This document shows, piece by piece, positions 18,070-26,144 of a DNA stretch of 64,000 nt (position 1 is its first letter; each line of letters opens with the position of its first letter). The notes under the pieces were generated by a model. It saw nothing but the letters and a program-made list of their open reading frames with translations, made no database searches and had not been told where the DNA came from. This DNA comes from Vibrio bivalvicida. Lineage in GTDB: Bacteria > Pseudomonadota > Gammaproteobacteria > Enterobacterales > Vibrionaceae. The position numbers and the translations under genes are program-made. The DNA lies in contig NZ_LLEI02000043.1 of assembly GCF_001399455.2 (NCBI RefSeq), forward strand, positions 186,001 through 250,000, given 5' to 3'.

Positions 18070-18142
18070 GGTGTTTTCTGTTCTTGCCGATGATCAGGGT
18101 TGATTTGTGGCGTTAGAGTGGACGTTAATTGGTACATAGTTG

Positions 18143-18166
18143 AAGGGGGCCGAGGCTCCCTTTTTT
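18143..18166 (+). terminator. Terminator of the lipoprotein gene
   Basis: GGGGGCC and GGCTCCC arms (one G-T pair) followed by TTTTTT, 75 bases after the lipoprotein stop. Confidence 0.8.
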
Positions 18167-18208
18167 AGGTGTTGCCTACAGGCCTTTGAAATGGATTTGA
18201 CGCATGTA

Positions 18209-18313
18209 TTCTACATCGGTGCCGGAATGGCGTTGGTTTCATTGTTATTGTCTCTCAATATTTCGAGATTACCTGAAGAGGGTAATGAAGTTCGAATTTT
18301 AAAATGGAGCTAG
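18209..18313 (+). repeat. Direct repeat, copy 2 (detached MFS gene tail)
   Basis: A second copy of the MFS gene end, reading in frame to the same C-terminus (EEGNEVRILKWS, stop). It has no start or upstream part of the gene. Its GGAG at 18306-18309 lies shortly before the oxidoreductase ATG, so the original junction with that gene is preserved. Confidence 0.92.
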
Positions 18314-18321
18314 TGTAAAAG

Positions 18322-19251
18322 ATGAAAGTAGCCATTATTGGATTGGGTGATATTGCGCAAAAAGCGTATTTGCCAGTGATTTGTCAACGCGCTGATGTTG
18401 AGCCAATCTTTTGTACGCGCAATCCTGAAACTTTAGCTAGCCTCGGTCAACAGTATCGGGTTGAAAAGCAGTGCCAAGACTACCAACAGCTTTTAGCTTT
18501 TGCTCCTGATGCGGTGATGATTCATGCTGCTACCTCCGCTCATCGTGAGATTGCCGCTTATTTTCTCAAGCAAGGGATTCCCACTTTTGTCGATAAACCG
18601 CTAGCTGACAGTGCACAGGATGTTGAGTTTCTGTATGAACTGGCTGAAAAGCACAACCAGCCACTGTATGTCGGTTTTAATCGCCGTCATATTCTCTTGT
18701 ATAACGAGCATATCAAGGAACTTGATCAAGGGGCGGTTGGCGACCTTACTTCCCTAAGGTGGGAGAAACACAGATTCAATCAACCGGGTGATATTCGCAC
18801 CTTTGTGTTTGATGACTTCATTCATCCTCTAGATAGCGTAAACCTAAACGCACAAGCAACTCTGGACGATGTCTATGTGACTGCGCAGTTTGAGCAGCGT
18901 CAGCTTGCTCGGGTCGATGTACAATGGCAAACGGATTCAACGCTGCTGCATGCATCGATGAATAGACAATTTGGTGTGACCAAAGAGAGAGTGTCAGCGA
19001 CCTATGCAAACAAAGCGTTGGAGTTTGACTCTTTTGTTGAGGGGCGAGCTTGGCAACAAAGCCAAGAATCAAAACTCGTGCTGAAAGATTGGACGCCAAT
19101 GCTTGCTAGCAAAGGGTTTGATTGCATGATTCAAGATTGGCTTGATGTAGTCAAAGCTGGCAAGCTTGCTATTGAAACGATAAGTCGCAATATTGCTAGT
19201 CATCAACTCGCAGAACATTTGGTTAGTCATTTAGAAGCGCAGATGAAATAG
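18322..19251 (+). CDS. Gfo/Idh/MocA oxidoreductase, MviM/YceM-like
   Basis: A 309-residue cytoplasmic NAD(P)-dependent oxidoreductase. The N-terminal Rossmann motif is AIIGLGDIAQKAYLPV (about 4-19), the family EKP-like step appears as VDKPLADS, and VGFNRRHILLYNEHI with FDDFIHPLDSV resembles the E. coli YceM/MviM group. The substrate is probably a sugar or polyol, not assigned. It follows the duplicated MFS tail, and GGAG within that tail may be its ribosome site. It was probably co-transcribed with the MFS gene before the insertion. Confidence 0.85.
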   Translation: MKVAIIGLGDIAQKAYLPVICQRADVEPIFCTRNPETLASLGQQYRVEKQCQDYQQLLAFAPDAVMIHAATSAHREIAAYFLKQGIPTFVDKPLADSAQDVEFLYELAEKHNQPLYVGFNRRHILLYNEHIKELDQGAVGDLTSLRWEKHRFNQPGDIRTFVFDDFIHPLDSVNLNAQATLDDVYVTAQFEQRQLARVDVQWQTDSTLLHASMNRQFGVTKERVSATYANKALEFDSFVEGRAWQQSQESKLVLKDWTPMLASKGFDCMIQDWLDVVKAGKLAIETISRNIASHQLAEHLVSHLEAQMK

Positions 19252-19272
19252 CAAACACTGATCAAATAGAAC

Positions 19273-19298
19273 AAGCGGAGGGGAAACCTCCGCTTTTT
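19273..19298. terminator. Bidirectional terminator
   Basis: AAGCGGAGG and CCTCCGCTT arms with a short loop and T run, between the convergent oxidoreductase and LysR genes. Confidence 0.9.
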
Positions 19299-20212
19299 CA
19301 TAACTGACTGAACCTGTCTTGAATATAATCGACAAAGGTTTTTATCTGCCCAGGGATAAACTTTGACTGAGCATATTGAGCAATGACCTTACCTTGGTAA
19401 TTGCCTCCTACATGCCAATCTTGAAGAATCTCAATCACCTCTCCCGATTCAACATAATCTTGAATTGCAAATTCTGGAAATACGGAAATACCTACTCCGC
19501 ACAACACAGCCTCACGACGAATTTCGCTATGATTTACGGCAAATGAGCCATTGACGTTAATCGACACTTTCTTATGATTATTGGTAAAGTCCCACACTCG
19601 ATCGCGAGGATTTTCTCCAAGGCAAAGGCAGTTGTGGGATGAAATATCTTCCGGGTGGATGGGGAAACCGTGTTGCTCAAGATAGTCAGGGTTAGCGCAC
19701 ATCACTAAGCGGCATTGAGTTAGCGTCTTTGCTATTAACCCTTCAGTTGGCTTGTCAGTGATATGAATGATTACATCGACTTCATCGCCAATGGGGTCGA
19801 TATAGTGGTCGGCGACTTTAAGCTGTAGCGCGACGTTAGGGAAGGCATCAATAAAGTCGAGAATCATCGGCATGAGAACTTGCCTAGAGAGGGCTTTGGG
19901 CGCCGCGACGCGTAGTACACCAGACACCTCGGTTTTATCGGCCTGAGCGGCTGAGACTGCCATTTTAGCTGAGTTAATCATATCGCTACACAGGCTATAG
20001 ACCTCTTGTCCTGTTGAGCTTAACCGCATCTGTCGTGTTGTTCTTTCGAGTAGTTTTTCCTCTAATGCATTTTCTAAACGGGTTATCGAACGGCTGACCG
20101 ATGAAGGTGAAACCCCGAGTTTTTTTGCCGTGTTTGAAAAACTACCAGAGTCGACGACGTTGACGAAGATTGCCATCTCAGATAACAGTGGAATAAGCCG
20201 ATTTGTGTCCAT
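19298..20212 (-). CDS. LysR-family regulator, divergent from ArgG-like operon
   Basis: A 304-residue LTTR: N-terminal winged helix (about 10-70, FVNVVDSGSFSNTAKKLG and SPSSVSRSITRLE) followed by the periplasmic-binding-protein-like effector domain (about 95-300). It is transcribed away from the ArgG-like/dioxygenase/exporter operon with 99 bases between starts, the usual arrangement for a LysR protein controlling its neighbour. The inducer is probably an amino acid or the operon's product, which is inference. Confidence 0.88.
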   Translation of the reverse strand: MDTNRLIPLLSEMAIFVNVVDSGSFSNTAKKLGVSPSSVSRSITRLENALEEKLLERTTRQMRLSSTGQEVYSLCSDMINSAKMAVSAAQADKTEVSGVLRVAAPKALSRQVLMPMILDFIDAFPNVALQLKVADHYIDPIGDEVDVIIHITDKPTEGLIAKTLTQCRLVMCANPDYLEQHGFPIHPEDISSHNCLCLGENPRDRVWDFTNNHKKVSINVNGSFAVNHSEIRREAVLCGVGISVFPEFAIQDYVESGEVIEILQDWHVGGNYQGKVIAQYAQSKFIPGQIKTFVDYIQDRFSQL

Positions 20213-20311
20213 GGCGCAAAAATCCTTTGCATATTTGCAGTATTGTTTCGTTAAAGTTACTTATGGATACTAATTAAGTCAATTGACAGCAAGGAAAGCG
20301 GAAAGGACATC

Positions 20312-21523
20312 GTGAAGAAGTTAAGAAGTATTGAAGATATTCGTACCATCTCTAGTACGGTTAAACATGTTTTAACTCTGTTTAGCGGTGGTTTAGATAG
20401 CACATACCTCCTCGAGATACTTAAAGAACAAAAAGTGAAGGTGACCGCATTGGTGGTTGATCTCGGGGAAGGTATTGATGAGTCAAATTTACAGCTGATT
20501 GCCGATCATTATAGTGTGGATCTATTGATCTTAGATGCCAAGCAAGAGTTTGTTGAGCACAGTTTGGTTTCTGCAATACAAGCACAGGCCCTCTATCTTG
20601 GCGATTACCCTGTCAGTTCTTCATTGTCACGTCCAATCATCGTCAAAAAGGCGGTGCAAGTGGCACAAAAGCTCAAATGTGAAGCTATCATCCACACCGC
20701 TAATCAATCTCAAAATAGCCTCAGACGCCTCAATGGCGCAATTGAGGCGAGTGGCTATCAGGGATATTACGGCTCACCCTATGAATACTCAGCACTGACC
20801 CGAGAAGAGAAAACCGCAGCGCTATTCCATTCCGGTTTAGTTGGATTTAAATCTCGCAATGTCAGCGGTGATGCCAATCTTTGGTGCCGTGAATTTGAGT
20901 CTGGCGTTTTGGATGACCCAGAATCATTTACTGTTTCAGAATCTCTGTTTAGCTGGTCAAAATGGAATCCAGCGAAGCAGCTTGACAGCCATCAAGTAAG
21001 AATAGGATTTCGTAAGGGATATCCGGTAACAATCAACGATTTACCGATGAACCTTAAAGAGTTAATTGCTTTCATTAACAACCACGTTGGCGCGTATGAA
21101 ATCGGTCGATATGTAGGTTTCGACCACCTAGATGAGGATGAGAAAGTCTTAGAGGTGCGCGAAGCACCCGCTGCTCACATCCTTATGAAAGCATATAAGT
21201 TGTTGGAAACAGCAACTTTACCTACCGATGTTCTCAAAGCAAAAGCGATGCACAATGAAATGTGGACCCAAGAAGCGGTTGAAGGCCGTTGGGGAAGCAT
21301 GTTGCAGAGTTCGAGCTATGCGTTCATCGCTCACACTGCCGAGCATGTCTCTGGCAGTGTTTTATTCTCACTATCACGAGGCAATATTTTAGCGACTAGC
21401 ATAATTGCAGATGAACCTAAGTATCTTCGTGATAGAGATGCATGGGAAGTGCAAACCGCTCATAAAAGAAGTTTGCGCGCACTCACCCCTGCATCATTAA
21501 AAAAACAGCAACAAACGGCGTAG
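20312..21523 (+). CDS. Argininosuccinate synthetase paralogue with altered active site
   Basis: A 403-residue member of the ArgG family, of normal length. The PP-loop SGGLDS (25-30) for ATP is intact, and YLGDYPVSSSLSRPIIVKK, NLWCREFESGVLDDPE and a C-terminal G-W-L-F-S-L-GN pattern follow ArgG. The substrate loop differs: where true synthetases have HGATGKGNDQVRFE, this has HTANQSQNSLRRLN (128-141). The Thr and Asp that bind aspartate and the following Glu are replaced, while Asn135 and Arg139 remain. It should still adenylate a citrulline-like group or carboxylate but join a different partner. GTG start with AAAGGA upstream. First gene of a tight operon with a 2OG oxygenase and an exporter. 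Confidence 0.82.
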   Translation: MKKLRSIEDIRTISSTVKHVLTLFSGGLDSTYLLEILKEQKVKVTALVVDLGEGIDESNLQLIADHYSVDLLILDAKQEFVEHSLVSAIQAQALYLGDYPVSSSLSRPIIVKKAVQVAQKLKCEAIIHTANQSQNSLRRLNGAIEASGYQGYYGSPYEYSALTREEKTAALFHSGLVGFKSRNVSGDANLWCREFESGVLDDPESFTVSESLFSWSKWNPAKQLDSHQVRIGFRKGYPVTINDLPMNLKELIAFINNHVGAYEIGRYVGFDHLDEDEKVLEVREAPAAHILMKAYKLLETATLPTDVLKAKAMHNEMWTQEAVEGRWGSMLQSSSYAFIAHTAEHVSGSVLFSLSRGNILATSIIADEPKYLRDRDAWEVQTAHKRSLRALTPASLKKQQQTA

Positions 21524-21539
21524 TTGCGAGGTGGCTTAA

Positions 21540-22283
21540 ATGGAAATAGTGAAGAAACCTATCGAACGTCATGCTTCGGTTATTGCTCAGATACTCAGTC
21601 AAAATAGTTATGTTTTTGTCAGTGGTAAGCAGATGACTAATCTGCTGACAACCAATGTAGATGAGGTGATTCGATTTAGAAACTGCTGGAACCACCTAGA
21701 GCGTGATCGCTATATGGCAGATGGTGGGGCGTATCGCTATCGACGTTATGGTCAGTTCTTAAAAGCAAAAGGTGGTAAGCAGATTTCAATGCTGCCCCAT
21801 GAGTCTTATGTTCAGCCTTCTTATATCAATTCATTGAATGGAGACATTGAGCGTCACTTTGAGCCTTTAACGGATCGTTTTGTCACATCACCAATTCTAG
21901 AGAGACTTTTGCTGTTGCTAAGCGATGTGTATGACTTGGCAGAAGAACAGGCAACGGATTGGAACATTCGCTTACATCCTTATCGGATCATCGCTGATGA
22001 AGCTGAACAAGGCGAGCCAACTCCAGAAGGTTTGCATCGTGACGGCGTGACCTATATAGCGTCACTGATGATCAATAAGATCAATGTGTCTGGCGGTGAA
22101 ACTACGATCACAGACGACAAGGGGAATACTTTGGAATCCCTGACGCTGGATAAAACATTTGATGTGGTGTTAGCCAATGATGAAAAAACCATGCATGAGG
22201 TTACCGCCATCACACCAAACAGTTTAGATAAATGCGCGTACAGGGATGTACTCGTTATCGCTTTTACAAAAATGGAGGAATAA
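21540..22283 (+). CDS. 2-oxoglutarate/Fe(II) dioxygenase, isoleucine-dioxygenase family
   Basis: A 247-residue protein of the 2OG-Fe_Oxy_2 group (IDO-like, including L-isoleucine 4-hydroxylase and BsmA). The iron facial triad is visible as HRD (H166, D168) and H219 in TMHEVTA, with R235 as the likely 2-oxoglutarate contact. Family members hydroxylate free aliphatic amino acids in the cytoplasm. It lies 16 bases after the ArgG-like gene with a GAGG ribosome site, and the exporter gene follows after one base. The substrate may be a free amino acid or the product of the ArgG-like enzyme. Confidence 0.82.
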   Translation: MEIVKKPIERHASVIAQILSQNSYVFVSGKQMTNLLTTNVDEVIRFRNCWNHLERDRYMADGGAYRYRRYGQFLKAKGGKQISMLPHESYVQPSYINSLNGDIERHFEPLTDRFVTSPILERLLLLLSDVYDLAEEQATDWNIRLHPYRIIADEAEQGEPTPEGLHRDGVTYIASLMINKINVSGGETTITDDKGNTLESLTLDKTFDVVLANDEKTMHEVTAITPNSLDKCAYRDVLVIAFTKMEE

Positions 22284-22284
22284 G

Positions 22285-23190
22285 ATGACAACGGCTACGG
22301 GTCAATTAAAAAAAGGGAGTTTTAAGTTTCCGTTAACCGAATCATTGTTGCTACTCGTCGCAGTTTTTTGGGGCACAAGTTATGGACTGACCAAGAGTGC
22401 TCTTGTTTACACTAGCGTTTTAGTTTTCATTTCGATTCGTTTCTCGATCACTTTTCTATGTATGCTACCTGTAGTGATTCGAGACTTTCGCCGCGGGCTC
22501 AATAAAGACTGGAAGATTGCCATACCGACCGGTTTTATCCTATCGGCGATTTTTTTCTGCGAAGTGTTCGGGGTTTCTCAAACCTCAGCATCAAATGCGG
22601 CGTTTTTGATCAGTCTATCTGTGATCCTGACGGCCTTTGCCGAGTTGATCATTAACAAGAAACGGGTCAGTAATACTTTGTGGGGCTTAACTTTTTGTAG
22701 CGTAGTCGGGGTATTACTTCTGACAAGCGATCAAGGTATCGAATTGTCACTCAATACAGGTGACTATTTTATCCTAGGGGCAGCATTGCTCAGAGCATTA
22801 ATGGTAACAATGACCAAGCGCTTTACAGAAGGAAAAGAGATCACCACCACCACGCTAACGTCACTTCAATCTTTAGTGGTAGCAAGTGTAGCAATTATCG
22901 CCGCCACGACTTATCTCCCTGTTTCAGAGTTTGTTATTCCAACCAGCGCTGAGTTTTGGATTATCCTTGCCTATCTGGTTCTGTTTTGCACGCTGTTTGC
23001 TTTCTATGTCCAAAACTACGCGGTACGTAGAACTTCTCCAACAAGAGTCTCTTTGCTTATGGGCAGTGAACCTTTATTTGGCGCAATGTTTGCCATGGTG
23101 TGGCTACAAGAGTCGTTGAGCATGATCCAAGTAATGGGTGGAGCGCTGATTCTATTTAGCGTCATTGTTACCTCAACTAAAGAGAGTTAA
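22285..23190 (+). CDS. DMT/EamA-family exporter
   Basis: A 301-residue inner-membrane protein with ten hydrophobic segments in two EamA repeats (VFWGTSYGLTKSAL in the first, MGSEPLFGAMFAMVWLQE in the second). The ATG at 22285, one base after the preceding stop, has GGAGG nine bases before it; an upstream in-frame start would overlap the dioxygenase gene. RhtA-like exporters of this type pump out amino acids, so it is the probable outlet for the operon product. Confidence 0.88.
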   Translation: MTTATGQLKKGSFKFPLTESLLLLVAVFWGTSYGLTKSALVYTSVLVFISIRFSITFLCMLPVVIRDFRRGLNKDWKIAIPTGFILSAIFFCEVFGVSQTSASNAAFLISLSVILTAFAELIINKKRVSNTLWGLTFCSVVGVLLLTSDQGIELSLNTGDYFILGAALLRALMVTMTKRFTEGKEITTTTLTSLQSLVVASVAIIAATTYLPVSEFVIPTSAEFWIILAYLVLFCTLFAFYVQNYAVRRTSPTRVSLLMGSEPLFGAMFAMVWLQESLSMIQVMGGALILFSVIVTSTKES

Positions 23191-23218
23191 AAATCGGGTC
23201 AATAAAGACCCGACTTTC
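23191..23218. terminator. Terminator of the ArgG-like operon
   Basis: TCGGGTC (23194-23200) and GACCCGA (23207-23213) arms with AATAAA loop, A-rich before and CTTTCT after. It separates convergent units. Confidence 0.8.
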
Positions 23219-23222
23219 TACG

Positions 23223-23714
23223 TCAATCAGTGAACGTTGGCTTGGGGCGTTCACCAAACAACTTAGGTTTGAAGGAACCAAGCACTAACTCTAAGAATAA
23301 TGGTATAGCGTTCGATATACCTATAAGCTGCTCGATTTTAGCTTTTTCAAAATACTCTGGATCGAGAGTACCTTTGTTGAGTGAAGCTTTAGCTAGTTCG
23401 ACCATTTCCGGCATCATTGGGACTAAGAATACAAACGCGTTGACTGCGAGAAAGCTTAAAAGTAATAGTTTTATTCTTAACCAATTTGGCTTGTAATCGA
23501 ATTGGCGGTAAAGGTACAGGTCTGCAAGCACCTTCAGCCCTAGCCCAGGTAGTATTAGAATATATGCACTTAACTCCTTATATATTCCCACATGATAAGC
23601 CGTTATCGGGCTTTCATGACCTAGTGTTGCACCAATCACGATGTGAGAAAGAATCCCTCCCACATACATGATAGTTCCTAATTCGTTGATAAAATTAATA
23701 AATTTAATTTTCAT
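23223..23714 (-). CDS. Unknown membrane protein, four spans
   Basis: A 163-residue protein with about four hydrophobic segments, including one near the N-terminus (ELGTIMYVGGILSHIVIGA), ILILPGLGLKVLADLYLY and LLLLSFLAVNAFVFLVP. I do not recognise the family; its size and layout recall DUF2269-like membrane proteins. It is the last gene of the leftward unit cytochrome c'-unknown-unknown (gap 30 bases), so an electron-transfer or envelope role is suggested only by context. Confidence 0.7.
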   Translation of the reverse strand: MKIKFINFINELGTIMYVGGILSHIVIGATLGHESPITAYHVGIYKELSAYILILPGLGLKVLADLYLYRQFDYKPNWLRIKLLLLSFLAVNAFVFLVPMMPEMVELAKASLNKGTLDPEYFEKAKIEQLIGISNAIPLFLELVLGSFKPKLFGERPKPTFTD

Positions 23715-23744
23715 ATATGGAATCGCTGGATTTAAATCACTGAT

Positions 23745-24410
23745 TTAGCGTTTTAAATCAAGCTTGTGGCCCAAGTGCTGAACCTGAATTGTCGCGTAGC
23801 CAAGCATAACTGCTTCAAACTGTTTACTTAGTTCTTGTGCATGCTTCGCATCTTTGGCAAGAAAGGCGACTGAGTAAATCGGGCGTACGATTCCGTCGTT
23901 AAGCTCTTGCGTATCTAGGTAAGATGACGTGACGAGCCCCGCCTGATTTAGACTGATCACACGTTGCAAGTCGATGCCTAGTACACGATCCATCTCTAGT
24001 GCTTCTATCCCTTTTTTCCATGTGATTGTTACTCCATAGTTGTTGTAAACAGGTGTATTGTCTAACCATTTTGAACCCATAGGCTGAATGTTTGCTATTT
24101 TGACCAGCTCCTTTTTGTAGAGTGGTAAATCCTTAAGTTTTTGTTCTACTTGTGCAGGGTTGTCTGCTTCGATAACAAAGCGCAGCATCTGTACGGAGCG
24201 GTTATCAATCTGGCTACGAGACACGAACATATCTTTGATTTCGCCTTGTTCCACGAGTTTGCCAAAGGCTGCTTTTTGCTCTGGCATGGTGTTAAGAACT
24301 TCTTCTGCATTGTCGGTGTTCCATTCGAGTGAGACACCGAAGTCTGCCGCGATTGTAAAAGTTGAAGCGAAAAGTGATGTGATGAGTGCTGCGGTAGTTA
24401 ATGCTTTCAT
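23745..24410 (-). CDS. Exported protein with two tandem alpha/beta domains
   Basis: A 221-residue periplasmic protein with a clear signal peptide (cleavage after TIAA, about residue 22). The mature part holds two similar halves: the first begins FGVSLEW (about 24) and the second YGVTITW (about 123), each ending with a similar AxIQxxG stretch. Each is about 95 residues, the size of a dimeric alpha/beta-barrel (ABM/YCII-like) unit, so the protein may form a pseudo-dimer. No catalytic residues were recognised. GAGGAA lies six bases before the ATG. It is in operon with cytochrome c' (46-base gap). Confidence 0.75.
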   Translation of the reverse strand: MKALTTAALITSLFASTFTIAADFGVSLEWNTDNAEEVLNTMPEQKAAFGKLVEQGEIKDMFVSRSQIDNRSVQMLRFVIEADNPAQVEQKLKDLPLYKKELVKIANIQPMGSKWLDNTPVYNNYGVTITWKKGIEALEMDRVLGIDLQRVISLNQAGLVTSSYLDTQELNDGIVRPIYSVAFLAKDAKHAQELSKQFEAVMLGYATIQVQHLGHKLDLKR

Positions 24411-24456
24411 GTCATGTTCCTCTATGTAATTTGGATAAGTTATCGTTTGTGGTTGA

Positions 24457-24888
24457 TTACCAGCGGGAGCGGTAGCTTCGGTGGCAGCTTTTACAGGTTT
24501 TTTGCGCGGAGTCTAAGCTAGACTCAGCAAGGGATAGGCTTTGTTGCTGACTGGCCTGATAAAGCTGTTCAAAGCCTTTATCCATTTGCAGCAACAGTTG
24601 ATTAAATTTCTCGGGTTTGCTCCATACACTCTCTTTCGCTTTACTGCCTTGTTGGCTGCCAGTTGGAAACAGAGCTAATAGGCTTTGGCTATGGTTTTTC
24701 AACTGTGAACTGGTAGAACCAAGCTTACCCCACTCCGTATTTGAACCATCTAGGGTGCGGCTTGCACTCTTAACGAGTGCTTCTACTTGCTCAAAAACAT
24801 GCTGCCTTTGTTCAATTTGCTGCGAGTAGTCTTGCGCGTTAACCAGTAGTGGGGCTGAGCACAGTAGGCTGACAATGACTTTGTTCAT
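24457..24888 (-). CDS. Cytochrome c'-type protein
   Basis: A 143-residue periplasmic heme protein. It has a signal peptide ending near VNAQ (residue 18), a mostly helical body and a single heme-attachment motif CKSCH at 132-136, close to the C-terminus as in cytochrome c' four-helix bundles. Such proteins bind NO or CO or carry electrons. It is the first gene of a leftward operon and shares a divergent promoter region with a cytochrome b561 gene, which could be its redox partner. Confidence 0.88.
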   Translation of the reverse strand: MNKVIVSLLCSAPLLVNAQDYSQQIEQRQHVFEQVEALVKSASRTLDGSNTEWGKLGSTSSQLKNHSQSLLALFPTGSQQGSKAKESVWSKPEKFNQLLLQMDKGFEQLYQASQQQSLSLAESSLDSAQKTCKSCHRSYRSRW

Positions 24889-24956
24889 ATTGGTCGTCTC
24901 TTCTTATCGTTTGATCATTTTCGATCATGGCGTGTTGTTGGGGTTTAATTTACACG

Positions 24957-24982
24957 GCAATAGTTGCAATTGCAACTATTGC
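24957..24982. promoter_or_regulatory. Perfect 26-bp palindrome, probable MarR operator
   Basis: The half-site GCAATAGTTGCAA is followed directly by its exact reverse complement. It lies between the divergent cytochrome c' and cytochrome b561 units, and the latter includes a MarR-family gene. MarR dimers bind such palindromes, so control of both units is likely. Confidence 0.8.
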
Positions 24983-25035
24983 TATGTAAATTAATGCAAA
25001 TGAAATAAATAACCAAACAATTGAAGAGGCATCAA

Positions 25036-25656
25036 ATGAAAGTATGGGATCTATCAACACGTTTATATCATTGGGCTCAAGCAGGACTATTTATGGCGCT
25101 ATTGGCGAGTGGTTTTTCCGGTAATGGTCCGCATGTCCAGTTGGGTTTAGCTATTACGACCTTGATCATATGGCGGATAGTTTGGGGATTTGTTGGCAGT
25201 GAAACGAGCCGTTTTAGGCAGTTTCTGCGTTCACCAAAGAGTGTATTCAACTACCTATTGGGTAGGGAGTCATCGCGACCAGGTCATAACCCAGCGGGAG
25301 GATGGATGGTGCTAACCTTGCTCTGTGCTTTACTTGTTCAATGTATTTCAGGAATGGCTTTGGCGGGGTTGCTTGATAATTTGCCATATGCTGAAGTTTG
25401 GTTAACGGATTCAGTATTCTCTTTATTGGAAAGTGCGCACTTACTGTTGGCAAATCTCCTACCTGCATTAGTGGCTTTGCATGTTGGTGCAATTGTGTTC
25501 TACAAGTTGCGCTCCAAACCACTGACTTGGGCAATGGTAACTGGTCAGCAACGCTTTCTAAATCAAGAGAGCAGTGTGTTGCTAGTCTCGCAATGGCGCG
25601 CATTATTAGTGCTAGTTCTTTCTAGTTCAGTTACCATGGTATTAGTTTTATTCTAA
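25036..25656 (+). CDS. Cytochrome b561-type membrane protein
   Basis: A 206-residue inner-membrane di-heme cytochrome of the bacterial b561/Ni-Fe-hydrogenase b-subunit group, with four or five spans. Candidate heme histidines occur in TRLYHWAQAG near the N-terminus, SGNGPHVQLG, ESAHLLLANLLPALVALHVGA. The ATG at 25036 has GAAGAGG six bases before it and is preferred to the TTG at 25021. It is followed by MarR and an AstE-like gene in the same direction, and is divergent from cytochrome c', a plausible electron acceptor. Confidence 0.87.
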   Translation: MKVWDLSTRLYHWAQAGLFMALLASGFSGNGPHVQLGLAITTLIIWRIVWGFVGSETSRFRQFLRSPKSVFNYLLGRESSRPGHNPAGGWMVLTLLCALLVQCISGMALAGLLDNLPYAEVWLTDSVFSLLESAHLLLANLLPALVALHVGAIVFYKLRSKPLTWAMVTGQQRFLNQESSVLLVSQWRALLVLVLSSSVTMVLVLF

Positions 25657-25682
25657 TTGCCTTGGGACAGAGCAGATCGCAA

Positions 25683-26111
25683 ATGAGTGAAGAATTTGAT
25701 AGACAACGGAGTTTTGGCTGGTTGATTAACGTAGTTGCTAACTTTGCTTCAAAGACATTTGATGCTGAACTAAAAAAACGTGGTTTGAGTATAGCCTTGT
25801 GGCCGACCTTAATGTGCTTGTGGGAAGAGGAGGGAGTTACGCAAAGAGAAATTGCTAAAAAGTCTAAAGTAGAGAACTCGACCACGACTCGAACTCTCGA
25901 CAAGTTAGAAAATCTCGGTCTGGTAGAGCGACAAGCAGATCCGCAAAGCCGCCGCTCTTTTCGGATTTATTTAACTGAGAAAGGTCGAGCGTTAAGAGAA
26001 GAGTTAATTCCTATTCCTATTGGCATAAACAAAAGCATTCTCAGTGCTCTTGAACCTCATGAACGTGATGAAATTGTCCGTTTACTACAAAAACTGGTTG
26101 ATGAAGTGTAA
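25683..26111 (+). CDS. MarR-family transcriptional regulator
   Basis: A 142-residue winged-helix dimeric repressor. The recognition part is GVTQREIAKKSKVENSTTTRTL, followed by the wing DPQSRRSFRIYLTEKG. Helices at both ends form the dimer interface. An upstream TTG start at 25662 is possible; the ATG at 25683 (MSEEFDRQ) is preferred. It lies 26 bases after cytochrome b561 and most probably binds the palindrome at 24957-24982, regulating both divergent units. The ligand is unknown. Confidence 0.9.
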   Translation: MSEEFDRQRSFGWLINVVANFASKTFDAELKKRGLSIALWPTLMCLWEEEGVTQREIAKKSKVENSTTTRTLDKLENLGLVERQADPQSRRSFRIYLTEKGRALREELIPIPIGINKSILSALEPHERDEIVRLLQKLVDEV

Positions 26112-26144
26112 CTTGTTAGAGGCCGTATGGAGGTGGAGAATAAA

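Noticed and set aside
15972..18313. Insertion sequence or integron cassette explaining the 105-bp repeats
   Set aside because: No transposase, terminal inverted repeats or attC-like site; the repeat is a coding tail of the flanking gene.
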